Positions 11,801-24,234 of a DNA stretch of 64,000 nt are shown in pieces. Source of the DNA: Reticulitermes speratus (taxonomy: Eukaryota; Arthropoda; Insecta; Blattodea; Rhinotermitidae); contig JAJKFL010000011.1 in the NCBI GenBank assembly GCA_021186555.1, positions 9,882,001-9,946,000 on the forward strand, in the 5' to 3' direction. A program made the translations under genes and the position numbers. Below the pieces are notes generated by a model that worked only from the letters and a program-made list of their open reading frames with translations, ran no database searches and was not told where the DNA came from. Position 1 is the stretch's first letter; each line of letters begins with the position of its first letter.

Positions 11801-11820
11801 CTGTATATGGGTCGAAATTC

Positions 11821-12130
11821 TTAGTCATTAGCAACACTCCCTGTGGCCCACTGAACTCCCAACCTTTCTCCACAAGTATGGACAACAGATTGGAATTTTC
11901 TAGTGGCAAATGACCCATTACTATACTGCAATTCCCTATTCATTGACAGTGTTATGTACCTACTTTCCAGCCTGACCACCTGTTTCTGCACTCTGAACTG
12001 TACATTTGCACAGGTGATACCGTACAGTTCAATTTTCTTAGTGTAAAGTGGTTTCCATAAGTTGGCCACCTGTATCAGTTCAGCGGCTTTGAATGGCACC
12101 AGAGTTGGCCAATATAGACAGGTTTCACTG
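11821..12130 (-). mobile_element. Pogo/Tigger-type end fragment
   Basis: Ends at 12130 in the reverse complement of CAGTGAAACCTGTCTATATT followed by TA, the terminal pattern shared by the pogo-type elements elsewhere in this window. I cannot find the matching left end, so this is a one-ended remnant. The open minus-strand frame inside it resembles no known protein. Confidence 0.45.
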
Positions 12131-12383
12131 TATCATTCCGAAATTAATATATCCATATGCAATGTAAAAATTAGTTTACAGGTGAATATTATTAGTGTGC
12201 TTCTGCACATCATCCTTCACCTTCACTTTTACCAACTAATCCATCTAACACTGACGACTACCCTGTCCAATAATTCCTCTGATTAGCTGTCATAAGCAAA
12301 GTCTAGTGCCATGCATATTTAAGTTTAATAATACTGAATTTACATTATTTTAACGTTTTTATTTTTCATTTATTTGTTTTTGT

Positions 12384-12668
12384 TGTGACTAGGCAACGGG
12401 CTGGATGACTGAGGAATCATGGTTCGATTCCTGGCAGGGGTATGGAATTTCTCTCTTCTCTGAAAACATCCAGATTGGTTCTGGGGCCCACCCAACCTCC
12501 TATTCAATGGGTACCAGGGACTCTTTCTCCAGGAGTAAAGCAGATGGGGTGTGAAGCTCACCGCTCACCTCCATCTAGTGCCAAGGTTAAGAATGAATGG
12601 AGCTATACCTCCACTCCTCCATATGCCTTCATGGCATGCACAGGGGCAACTTTACCCTTTACCTTTAT
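12384..12668 (+). mobile_element. tRNA-derived SINE copy 2
   Basis: The head is truncated before the B-box-like GGTTCGATTCCTGG. The body is well preserved: CCAACCTCCTATTCAATGGG, GGAGTAAAGCAGATGGGG, CCATCTAGTGCCAAGGTTAA, CATGGCATGCACAGGGG. It ends in a CTTTACC-type tail. Confidence 0.85.
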
Positions 12669-13573
12669 TTTTGTTCTACATAATTATTTTCTTTTCATGT
12701 CTTAATGTGTACAAAAATTAGTGCATTAATGTTTAATTAATCCTGAAAGATTTAACTCTTGCATGTTTGAAAACACAATTATACATTATATAGTTCCCAT
12801 CTTATGCTTTTTTGATACATGCAGAAATTTTCAAGTACAAGATCTCCACATATAACAAGAGTCACCTGTATTAGAAAATGAACTTATTACAATTCTTTTT
12901 GTACACTGTTTCCTCCTTCATTCATGGTCTTAACTGATGCCTGTACAAGGTTCATCCCTAATTAAAATGTTCAATATTGGTTACAGTTATGCAGATTGTT
13001 AGCGGTTCTATCGGCAAGATCAATTTCAAGATTGATTACGTTGTTAGGTGCATCATACCTCTCTCAATAATTCTGGGAAAATAATGAAGTTATGCTTTTA
13101 CTTCCATCTTAATCAGTCCACACTTTAATATCACTTACAAACACTCTTGAAGTACTTTCATCAATGGAATATTATAATTCATTAATGGAATGACCAATAA
13201 AGTAACATAGTTCTGAGTTTTTCCAGGAATATAGAATGCATCAGTCAAAAGTGCCAGTTCATAGTGTAGAACTGTAGAGCTTGCATTCAGATGGTTAGTG
13301 TTTGTTTCCCTCAGATTCCAATTAGTTGAATGCTGCTGAGACTGATACCTGAATGTTTCATTTCCATAGCTGCTACAACCGAACCACACGGCTGTGACAG
13401 ACATGTGCTCAACGAGTTTGGGGAAGTGATAGGCAAGAAGGTGATACAAGTTGCTTCTCACTTTTCTCCTACTTCATCACTGCTTTAATGGTTTATATCT
13501 CACTTTCATTTGAAAACTTTTTCTTACAAGACATTGACAACTGTGCATGACAATCTTCACAGTGGATCCAATC

Positions 13574-13605
13574 ACTCACACACACACTCCACACACACAC
13601 ACACA
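13574..13605. repeat. (CA)n microsatellite
   Basis: CACACA runs broken by CACTC. Ordinary simple repeat. Confidence 0.85.
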
Positions 13606-13891
13606 TTGTGCACAAAATTTACAGTTCTCTTCACTGTACAGTAGTTCTTTTATGAAGGTTAGTGTCACTGTTAAGGAAGAATTATCTGTAAAAATATGAA
13701 CCAAAAGTAATTTAAAAATCAATTTTATCATGAAAGTCTGTATTTATTTTATGCTGTATATAAAAATACTTCATGCTGTGCAGATCTAAATTAAAATAAC
13801 TGCTTGACCTGTCTAGTAAAACTCTAATAATATTGCAAAAATTCTGCTCTTACTAGACCATTTGTATTGTTTGAAGTTACACATACACCAA

Positions 13892-14178
13892 AAGAGCCAG
13901 GACAGTGTTGTCAGTATACTGACCAGGCTAGAGGCTGGACATCATTTGATTCCCAGCTGGGACAAGAGATTTAGCTCTTCTTTAAAGCATCCAGACCTGC
14001 TATGGGGCCACCCAGCCTCCTATTCAAGAAGTACAAGGGGGATTATTTCTCCGGGGGTAAAGCGGCCGGGGCGTGAAGCTAACCACTCACCCCATTTAAT
14101 GCCAAAGTTAAGAATGACTGGCACTACAACTCCAGTCCCTCATAAGCTTTACACTGTGCACAGGGACTTTACATTTCT
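13892..14178 (+). mobile_element. tRNA-derived SINE copy 3
   Basis: Full length: degenerate A-box region (GTTGTCAGTATACTGACC), B-box-like TTTGATTCCCAGCTGG, then the shared body (CCACCCAGCCTCCTATTCAA, GGGGGTAAAGCGGCCGGGG) and a short tail. Confidence 0.8.
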
Positions 14179-14209
14179 TCACTGTGTGATTTGTTGTGAA
14201 TAGAATGTT

Positions 14210-15000
14210 GGAAATGTGAAAAAACCAGATTATTATGCAATTATGTTGCTATAAGGGCACATCGAAACAGTCACAAGTGAAGCAGGAGTGCTGCTGTATT
14301 TATTAATACAGTTTTAAGGTTTAGCATTAAGCAATACCACACTTTAGAGTTATAGGCTTTCATGGCAGCTATAAGCAGAGGGTGTCTTCTGGGTTTCGAC
14401 ACCATCAAGGATTGTGGATTGAAACCAACATTTCAGAGGATGTGATACTTCCATCTTCTGTCGTTCCTCCAAAACATCATTTTCAACCCACAATTCTACA
14501 CAGCGTCACAATCTGGAACACTATCACGCTATCAGTACCCACAGTGTTACAGTACTTAGGCCCTACTTATGAGCACCACTCCATTAAAATGCCACATGCG
14601 TGAACATGGCAAGTCCACTTTAATATCAACATTTGGGCTGGTACTGTAGGGCTATACAGCCCATTTTGTGGCCTCCTAGGTTAACCAGTTTCAATCCACT
14701 GGGTTTTTTCCTCTGAGAATATTCACAGCACTATTCAAATGCAGACCTTCTCCAGACTGTTGATGATCTCATGCTGCATGCAGGCATATTGCAGTATGCA
14801 CTGCAGAAAATCATGTAATTCATTATGGATGGCATCAAAATGAATGGCACTTATCTCAAGGTTTTAAGTATCTGCTATAAATGTTGACCCAGAATATTGT
14901 AACTATGACTGACTGACTACCTGTCTATCTAACAAACAAACCAACAAACAAAGTCTTTTTGAGATGCTTGCAATCTCTCACCTTGTACAGAAATGCCCCG
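14210..15000. other. Intergenic, unassigned repeat-like sequence
   Basis: No coding exon seen. A stretch at about 14350-14560 (GCTTTCATGGCA.., GAAACCAACATTTCAGAGGA) reads like an interspersed repeat, but I cannot assign it to a family. Confidence 0.4.
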
Positions 15001-15004
15001 CATA

Positions 15005-15330
15005 TGATGGAACCTGAAGGTTCATTACTGTGCTCACCAGAGTCCGCCATTTATCCCATTCCTGAGCTAGACAAACCCATTTCATGCCCTCCCATCCTAT
15101 TTCTTTCAGATCCATTTTAGTATTATCTTCCAGGTTATGCCTAGGTCATCCAAGTGGTCTTTTTCCTTCAGGTTTCCCCACTAAAACCCTTATGTGCCAC
15201 ATGCCCCATCCATCTCATACTTCTTAATTTTATCACCTTAATAATATATGGTGGGCAAATCATAAGGCTCCTCATTATGCAAATTTCTCCAGCCTCCTGT
15301 TACTTCCTCTCTCTTAGACCCAAATATCTT
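15005..15330 (-). pseudogene. LINE 3'-end fragment (RTE-type-like), minus strand
   Basis: The reverse complement gives the conserved KIKKYEMDGACGT-like and VGKPEGKRPLG-like decayed blocks and then the 3' UTR string seen at 8160-8210 on the other strand. Several frameshifts; no intact frame. Confidence 0.6.
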
Positions 15331-18060
15331 CCTCAGCACCCAGTTTATGTAACTGACATCAACAAATTTAATTCTTACTTTCTACATGACATGCTTTTAT
15401 TTTTATATCTTGTATGAGAGGACATTTGCAATTGACTATGTGCCACAGTACCTGACACTGGTCATTGTAATTACTGGCAACATAACAAAAATTAGAACAC
15501 AGTTCAACCTTTCCTATGACTGCCTCCTGCAGCCATGGGTGGTAAGAAAGATGTGCATTAATCTGGTTTCAAACACGGCTCATATTCGGCAACAAAAATC
15601 AGCAGGAATCACACAATGTAGAGCCTGACAATCATCTATTTGTATAACCTGCATCGAAATGCAACACATGATCCTAAATATCAAAATACATTACACTAAA
15701 GCCACAGTAATGTTCTTGTAGTACATAGTACATCATATGGATGTCCATTTTGTATGTTTTGAACATTTTCTGCTTACAGAAAATATTTATTAAACTGCAA
15801 ATATAAATACAAGTAATGAAACTTCAGTGGATGTTGTCTGGAAGATACAGTATGACAACACTTGTTTTAAAAATATTTAAAATCAAGCTGCAAAATTTTT
15901 GGAACTTATGAAATATATTTATATGCTTTAAAAAACAAAGACCACATAAATTAAAGTTCATAATGAAAAGTAATGATTAGCATGTAGTTTAAAGACATCA
16001 TCAACTTGTTACTTTGTATGCACTTTCTATGCAGGCAATCAAAGCACATGCACAGACTGATGTGCTGTTTTGTTTTCATGTGTTTGTGTTTGTGTGTGTG
16101 TGTGTGTGTGTGTGCATGCACATGCATGCGAATGAGGATTAAGTATGATAATGATGCACACACAAAATATAGAATTAACTTTCCTTTCTGTGTATTTTAC
16201 CTTTATGTAGGACTATATTTTCATCTTGAATTTACATTAGAAATGTGAAACTTCATAAAACCATTTAAAAATACTAAAATGATATGTGCGCCCCCACTCC
16301 CCCCCCCCCCCAAAAAAAAGGCAACACTGTCAGCAGAAACAATTTTATGACTACTGACGTTTTCTTCCCTGTGTATTTTACCTTCAGTGACTGTTACAGG
16401 TATTTTATATGACACACACAGACTTCATTATGAAGCAGTGGTAAGACTACAATTTTCAGTTTGAGATATAGAAATATTAAAGTCATATGTGAGTTTCACA
16501 TATTTACATAAAACTGGTCATTTAATCTGACACAGATGTCTGGTTTTGTGAATATTCCAAACTGGATAATTGGAACTGGAGTGCCTCTATCATTCTATTT
16601 GGAAAGTGCTTTCTGTCAGCAGCTTGAAAATTAATAAGCACACAAAGGGAACAAAACTGTCCATTCATAGACATAATCGTTTCTTGACAGTAGCCAAATA
16701 TCTAACAATGCTGTCATATACGGTTGTGGGAAACTGCTCTCTTTAGCTCTTCAATCAAAATAATTTTATATATACACAAAGCAGTTTATTATGAGTCTTC
16801 ATTTGAAGGACTAGGATCAAGTCCATGAAATAGGATTTTCATAAAATTCTATTACACAAAAAAATCTCTTAAGCTATATGTATGGCACGGTCATGCAACT
16901 GTGTCCTTATTTTATATGTGTAAAATGATAAAACATGATTTTAAGTAGACTTACATAATTAATTCACATCAAACACTAGCAGTATACTTTGGAGTAAGAT
17001 TACAAAATTAAAGCATTCTCCTTCCTTGTGACAAACACATTTATTTACAAATTTCCTTCTCTTGGCACTATTTTAGTAAAGTTAACAAACGCACGACACT
17101 ACTGCTTGCTGATCCAGCAGAAGCAATATGCTAGTGGGCATCTGATGTCTCGTACAAAGTTGCACATGCCACGGACACTAACAGCAATAACAATGATTGT
17201 AGAAATGTTAGTAAAGTGTAGATGCATGAAGGGAATGCTTAATTTCTTATAGAGAGAACTAACAATATTAGACAATACATAGCTTAATATTAGATTTAGC
17301 TGAAATGTTGTACCTAATTTTGTCTGGAGTAAAAATGTAAAACATGCATCGAAAAAGCAAGTCTCAGTACAGTATTATATAAATACATCTACACATTTTT
17401 CTACCACAAAATTAACTTACTTATACTAATATTAATGAAGCTCATATGTACATCTCACTGCAAACTAGTATAGATGTCTATGCTCACTTTTACAGGTTCA
17501 GATACATACAGCTACTTACATAGGAATCAAGCAATAATGTAAACTCAATGTTTCCAATGTTTAGTCTAAATTATTTCTGGAAGTCATTCAAAACAGAATG
17601 AGTGTAAGTGTAAATAGAAGTGCCAAAGTGGCAGAAGTGTTCTGTACATTTTTTTACTACCAAAGGAAGTTTTATCTTCAGTAATAATATCTCAAATGCT
17701 GAAGGACCATAAGCTACACTGAAAATTATATTTGTGGTTTCTTCTGCTATGACAAAACTTTCTCTTATTTCCCTTGAAATGAAGTGACTCCATGACAATG
17801 TTCTTAATGAGCAGTTGAAGAGGTGTTCAGCTGGTCAAGACAAACTATCAGTTGTGACCTTCTGGAATGTGATACTCTGTTATGGTGTCACATCCTGGAA
17901 GACCAGTTCTGATAATCACCACTATGAAAACCTTAGGTGTCACAAGGTGTACCTGCTTTCATGAGAATTGAAGTTTTATCATTATACCATTGAAGCCTAA
18001 CCTAACATAGTTAAATTTTGTCCAAAACCTGCACAAAATATTTTCCTAATATTCATTTAA
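15330..18060. other. Intergenic, no gene recognised
   Basis: AT-rich sequence with a (GT)n tract at 16083-16114 and a C-run followed by an A-run at about 16296-16318. No open frame longer than about 80 codons here resembles a protein. Confidence 0.5.
16083..16136. repeat. (GT)n microsatellite with GCATGCACAT flank
   Basis: About 15 TG units followed by alternating purine-pyrimidine TGCATGCACATGCATGCG, a run that could take up Z-DNA under supercoiling. Simple repeat. Confidence 0.9.
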
Positions 18061-18062
18061 TA

Positions 18063-18859
18063 CCGTATATTCTCGAATCTAATCCGCAACTTTTTTACAG
18101 TTTTAGAGGGCTAAAAAATCAGATGCGGATTAGATTCGCGGTCTAGAGCTGGATTTTGGAAAAATGATTGAGCTGCTGTACAATATAACAATAACGTAAT
18201 TAACGTAATTAATAAACAACGTAAGAACAATACAATACAATAATCTATTATTTTATTATTTATTATTATAATTTATTATTCATCAGACTCGCCGTCATCA
18301 CTCATAACTGAATCGTTATCCGTGCTCTCCACCCAGTCACTATCATCTTTATCTTCAACATCGTCCTCCCATACAATGTCATCGCTGCCTTGTGTTTCCA
18401 CCATAGTCGAACGTTGTTTTCATCAACTCCATAAATTGCAGCGGCTTTGCGGTTTCCATTCTCCTCTGCGCACCGAATAACTTCACGTTTGAACTTTGCC
18501 GTATATGAGAGTCGTTTAGATTTCAGGTGTCCCTCTTCCATAACTACGGTACACGACAAATTGGAACAAGCACCTCCCACGTTTCAACAACTAAAGATCA
18601 GCTGGCTTCTGTCGAGATTGCGCACGTCTATTGAGAAAGGCCCCGCCTCTATCGGTATGACTCATCTGCCACAGGCGTAGCGTCGGATTTTAACGCATTG
18701 GTAACATCCAATATTATTCAATCAGTCGCCCCGTGGGCAAGGGGTGGTTGAAGGAAAGGTGCGGATTAGAATCGCGAACTAACTTTTTTTCGTTTAAGAA
18801 GTCGCCAAAAAGTGGGTGCGGATTAGATTCGGGTGCGGATTAGATTCGAGAATATACGG
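18063..18859 (-). mobile_element. Internally deleted pogo/Tigger element with TA duplication
   Basis: Both ends carry the inverted repeat CCGTATATTCTCGAATCTAA (left) and its complement (right), flanked by TA. On the minus strand a pogo-type N-terminal helix-turn-helix is readable (SYTAKFKREVIRCAEENGN.., NNVRLWWKHK). Directly after it, in another frame, comes an acidic Asp/Glu-rich stretch ending in a stop, typical of the C terminus of Tigger transposases. The whole catalytic domain is missing, so this is a deletion derivative that could only move in trans. The right end has a second partial copy of the terminal repeat. Confidence 0.85.
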
Positions 18860-19080
18860 TATTATCTTCCATGTACACCTGTCTGCCATGTGGTTATTCC
18901 CACTTGACATCTTTTGCCAAAATTTTGTATCCAATCACATGTCCTGCCCAGATCTCTCATCTGCATTTGATTATACTATTAATATTAGATGGAGTACAAA
19001 AATTAAAAATAAAAACAAGAATTTTTGCCTGAACTGAGTTTTATAAACCAGTTCACTATATAATCTGTGTGTCATAATTA

Positions 19081-20072
19081 CACTGACATCTGTATTAAGA
19101 AAATTAACAAAAGTGCATGTTACATTTTGTGGAGGTTCAGGATGTTAATTTGACAAATACTGGAATTGCACCAGTGGATAAATATATATTTTTATGTGGG
19201 AAATGGAATTGTGATTATCACATTGACGTCATTTTTATAATACTAAAAATACTACAATTTCAGTTTCCACACAGAAATTACCTATCAAAATATTCCTGTG
19301 GTACAAAGTGAACTGACTGACTATACATTCAACTTTCCCACAACTGTTAATTTACACTAGACTGTATATAGCTACAGTTTATTCTCAGTATGATCATGAA
19401 TATTCAAAACATTACACAAAAAACCACTTATGTGACACCCTATCACTAATTAAACTAGCTTCATTGGGGACATGATTCCTTAATGATGAAAAAAAGATGG
19501 CCTAAGTAACTCCATGGTACAGAGTCCTTCTTGAGAAGCTAATAGTTCCTCAGCTAGTCATGAAATTCCCCGCATCTTACCAAAGCCAAGGTTCATCACC
19601 ATTTTCACAACAGCCTGCCACTTGTACCAATCCTGAGCCAGATTGATCCAGTCTGTGCCCTTCATTTATATTTCTCTAACATTAACTTTAGTAGTATCCT
19701 TCCAACTATGCGTAGGTCCTCCAAGTTCCTCTTTCCTTTAGGTTTTCCCACCAAAACCCTGTATGCATTTGTCTTCTCCCTATATGCCATGTGTCTCACC
19801 CATTTCATTCTCCTGGATTTGTTCATCCAAATAATATTTGGTGATAAGTAAAGACAATGAAGATCGTCACTATGCAATATCCTTGTCTCCAATTACTTCC
19901 TCCCTCTTAGGCCCACAAAAATGGCCTCAATGTGATAATCACAATTCCACTTCCCCCATAAAAATGTATATTCATCCACTGGTGCAATTCCAGTATTTGT
20001 CAAATTAACATCCTGAACCTCCACAAAATGTAACATGCACTTTTGTTAATTTTCTTAATACAGATGTCAGTG
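19081..20072. repeat. Inverted repeat with two 146-bp arms around a LINE fragment
   Basis: The sequence at 19081-19226 (CACTGACATCTGTATTAAG..) returns as its near-perfect reverse complement at 19927-20072 (..CTTAATACAGATGTCAGTG). Arm lengths are equal. The 700-bp spacer holds a minus-strand LINE end. The arms match no repeat I know and show no coding potential. Confidence 0.85.
19490..19920 (-). pseudogene. LINE 3' ORF fragment (RTE-type-like)
   Basis: The minus-strand frame at 19892-19662 reads HCLYLSPNIIWMNKSRRMKW, YRVLVGKPKGKRNLEDLR, the same post-RT block as at 6235-6357. The 3' UTR continues toward 19490 with the GAGGAACTATTAGCTTCTCA-like end. Decayed. Confidence 0.7.
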
Positions 20073-23000
20073 AAACTGCCCGTAGATCCCTAACAATCCC
20101 TTTCCCATGGTTTAGGTTGTGCCAAAGAAGTTGAGTAAGACTGAGACAGCAGGCTTTTCCGCATTGCAAAATAAGTGCTCTGCTCTTAACAGCTCATGAG
20201 TTATGGCTCTCCCCCAGAATTTTAGATACTGGCAATGGCATACCTACTAAAACTGCAGTCATAACATTTATTGTTATAATTATTCTATATAATGCACAAG
20301 ATGATTATTTCATTGATAGTTTGTCAGCAGATTTAAACTCGTAAACTTTTTATTATGGGGATATCTCTCAAGGATAAAGTGTCAACTCTGATCACTCCAC
20401 ATTTAATGATTTGAAGGAGGCAATACAGCAAGAAATGTTTTCAATCTGGAAAGGAACTTTGCAAGCTGCACTACAGAATTCTGTCATTTCATTTTGATGT
20501 CTACTCACAGGGACGACACATGTTCCACATTGAGAACCATATTCCTAGTATGCAATGTTTTAAATGCAAAAATAATGATGTTCGAAGGGCTTGTTCTACT
20601 TTAAGACTACTTTCAGGTTCAGGAATATAACCTTAGTGTTACATAACAAGCAACGCCATAAACCAGCTACAAGGTTCATCACAATTTTATTAACGATATT
20701 CAGAAGACTTGCAAGTATGGACTGCAGTCGCTTGTGTTATAGTTTTCAAGAGTACAGTGCCAAATTCAATGACAATACCTGTACCGTCACCTAGAATTCT
20801 TCATAAGTTGATTTATTACCAACTAAATGGTTATTTGTAGTTAGGTCATTACTGCAGTTAATTTACTAAAATGGTGTAAAGAATGTGCATCCCTTGTACT
20901 ACACTGAGTGTTTTACATTTTACCACATGCCCCTTCAATGTACCTACAAGAATGGGAGCTTCATGCTTTGTGCAGATTTCTGTTGTCGAGGAGATAACAG
21001 TTCATTACTAAAATACTTGTCTATTTCTTTCAAATTTTTGTAAATTTACATTCCAAAAATTCTATGATAATGTCAAGGCAGTGCAGCATACTTAACCCTT
21101 TGGTGCCAGAATTAAATACCCAGTGTGATCTGCAGCAGACCGGAATTTAAATAGGGGCTGCAAAATAGCTGTCATAATTATGTAACGTTTGGCATTTTGA
21201 ACATCAAACGGTGCATTACAAATATGTAACATTTGGCACCAGAGGCTTAAAGGAGTTATGAGAAAACACTGATACTCATTTGTAATACTGAACTACCAAA
21301 ATATTACAACACCTTATGTTTTCTTGATATGATTACAAAACTGATTTTTTTTTACCTTTGCATCAGGAAATGACTTGGTATGACCACTGCCAATGGTGGC
21401 AGATTAATACGATTTCTAGGCAAAGAGTAAGCATTTTAGAATAACAAATGAACCTAAACATATGTAATGATGCTCTGCTGGGAGTTGCCTGGTTCAGTGT
21501 TTCTGTAAGGTTCTCATTTCTGATATTTGAAGATTCAGCTTTGCTGAATTCCAAATCAAATGTACAGTATTTAGTAGTTTTTCATGTACAACCTAAATTA
21601 CTACCAGATACAAATTTCAATTTTTTAAACTTATGCCTACATTATTGTTCAAAAGGGAAAATATTAAATAGATAATACAATAAAGTCAATTATCAACACG
21701 GAGTCCACAGCAGCAGTACGCATATTACACTGTGACTTGCAATTGTGAGTACCTTGCACTTTCTTGTTATATCCTGCACTTCAAAATGAAGTATTTGTAA
21801 AAATAAAATCTTGAGCCCTGCTGGAAGGGTACTGTCAAACAAGCATGTTACTGTCTTTTTTTAGACCTCTTCTCTTTGGTATGTCCAATAATAACTATCA
21901 TGCCTACCCTCCTCACTTGGAAATCTTCACCTAGTGGGCAGGTAAACTGCACGAAGTTGACCAATTTAATCTTCTAAAATCTTCCATATTTAAAAGATCA
22001 AAACATGGTATAAATGACACTTCTTAGCCTGAAAAAAATTATTGATTCATGAACTTGTAAGAAGTATGAATAATGCATTTATAATTATATTTCACATAAT
22101 TTTACTGAAATTTATTTTCGTTAGACTTGATGACCAAATTTTAGTCCGAAGGTAAATATTACTGAACAATTATGATATTAAAACATAAAGAGAAATTCAT
22201 GCTTCAAACATCATTTGTATTGCCTATAACTGGCTCTTAGGCCTGACACTAGGAAAGATGATGAAATAGATCATCCTGCTTGCAGCAGCCCATGAATATT
22301 GTCACAATAAATAAATCCCATATTGAGTTAGATATTTTAAGAATACTGTGAAGTAGTGATGATGCTTGTGAGACTAAACTTGTACTCAAGTCTGACACTA
22401 CGTTAAATAGTCCTATGAAAAAAGTCAAATTTGAAATCCATAGGTCTAGATTCACAGCATGTTGCAGTATTTTGTAAGGTAAGTTTGACTGGCGAGAGCT
22501 GCTCGATATAATGTACATGTGCATCTCTGGCAGTAAGCATAAGGACAGACTTGGTTGTACTGAGGTATATTCAAGTTGATATTTAAACTGCCCATAGCTT
22601 CCATATCACAGTAGAACTTGGTTATGAATTGACATGAGGGGGAACTGCATTACATACTGAAGCTTTCACCCTGCTACACGACACAAATGCTGAAATGTAC
22701 ACATGCACAACCATATGCTTTGTTACGTAATGAAAGAAATTTAGAAGACTCTTAAATCAGTACCAATGCACTGCAATAAACTTTAGTTTCATCATCCTGT
22801 TGTGTTGGTGGCAACAACGAAGGATTTAAATACCGTACTGTCAAACACAACTAATATTGTGTTTGACAGTATTTGTATCTTTCTTTGCACAGCAATAACT
22901 TCAAAGTACATTATAATTACTGATTAAAGCAAACTTCTATTGGTACTGTAACGAAAGTCATAAACAGGCAAAACTCAATCTTCTACTTATTCACGGGGAA

Positions 23001-23412
23001 AGTGTCAAGCCACATGATATTAAGACAGAGTGGCATCTTTATCAATGTGGCATGTTTCCTGCAAACAACTTTTAAGGTAGATTTTAAATAATAAGGCAGA
23101 AAGCAACAATGAACAATGTGAGATTTCAGGCTTGTCGTGATGTAGTTCAGATCTTCACTCTTCTGGGATGTTGCGCCATGACCAAGAACCAACCCACACC
23201 ATGCAACATCCCAGAGCACAGATGTCCACAATGAATGAATCTTAATACATGAACAGACAGCAAAAAGCAAGTGATAAAATCTCAAAACATGAGGAGACGG
23301 CAGAAACTTGTAAGCTCCCTGGACAAATGTGATCTACAACAGAAGCTTGGTCTGCAAGTGTGTGACAAGACATGGAGTTACACATACACTGCCATGAACT
23401 ATACTGTATAAT
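20073..23412. other. Intergenic, no gene recognised
   Basis: AT-rich DNA. It contains a perfect 14-bp hairpin at 22838-22871 and no open frame that looks like a protein. Confidence 0.5.
22838..22871. repeat. 14-bp perfect hairpin
   Basis: ACTGTCAAACACAA and TTGTGTTTGACAGT pair perfectly around a CTAATA loop. Possibly a very small inverted-repeat insertion. Confidence 0.75.
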
Positions 23413-23424
23413 TACTAAAGTAAA

Positions 23425-23765
23425 TTTTATATTGTTCATACCATGCACTGTTGATAAATCACAATATTCAGTCCAACAAAATGCACTATATTGTTTCCAG
23501 ATATTTTATATTATATCTTATTGATCACTCCTACATCCTTTGATCCCTTATGGGACCATCATCAGGGATTCACATTAAAGTAATACTTCACAAAACTGAA
23601 CTAGCAATCCATATACACAACACAAAGATGTAAAAAGTCTTTGACTTTATACATCCCTGATGATGGTCCCATAAGGGATCAAAAGGTGTAGAAGTGATCA
23701 ACAAGATATTATAATACAAAATATCTGGAAACAATATAGTGCATTTTGTTGGACTGATATTGTGA
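23425..23765 (-). mobile_element. Palindromic hammerhead-like retroelement, copy A
   Basis: Arms of about 110 bp (23460-23568 and 23655-23764) are inverted copies, each with CTGATGAT, a GGTCCC..GGGATC hairpin and a degenerated AAAA or AAAG in place of GAAA. The tail at the left end reads, on the minus strand, TGCATGGTATGAACAATAT. A 12-bp target duplication (TACTAAAGTAAA, 23413-23424 and 23766-23777) flanks it. This is the most decayed motif pair of the five family members; the lost G suggests no activity. Confidence 0.75.
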
Positions 23766-23794
23766 TACTAAAGTAAAGTCATCCCTGTGAAAGC

Positions 23795-24053
23795 ATCATG
23801 GGGAGTGGATGTATAGCTCCATTCACCCTTAACCTCAGAACTAGATGCAGGTGAGTAGCCAACTTCACACCCTGGCTGCTTTACCCCCAAGGGAAGAGCC
23901 CTGGTACCCACTGAATAGGAGGTTGGGTGGGCCCTACAGTTGGTCTCAACGTTTTGAAGAGAAAAATCTCTTGCACCTGTCAGGGTTTGAACTCCAGATC
24001 ACCCAGTCCACAGCCTAGTCACAATACCAACTAGACTGTCCCTACTCCATCAT
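23795..24053 (-). mobile_element. tRNA-derived SINE copy 4
   Basis: Reverse-complement copy of the shared SINE: body strings CCCACTGAATAGGAGGTTGG and GCTGCTTTACCCCCAAGGG, head with TTTGAACTCCAG, and TAGTCACAATACCAACTAGA over the A-box region. Confidence 0.85.
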
Positions 24054-24234
24054 ATAACTAGTTACACAGTTTGTACATCTATATGAATCTGGTTTCTTAT
24101 CATGGATCAGGTTCACTGGCATTTTGAAGACCAAATTAAGGTGATGGTGTTCCTGGATGTTATGCCACGTAATTTGGTAGATACAAACCAAAATACACAG
24201 CATAACATCCTAAAAGAGCCATAAACTTATTAAT

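Noticed and set aside
11821..12099. 92-codon minus-strand frame
   Set aside because: Lies in a pogo-type terminal fragment and shows no domain.
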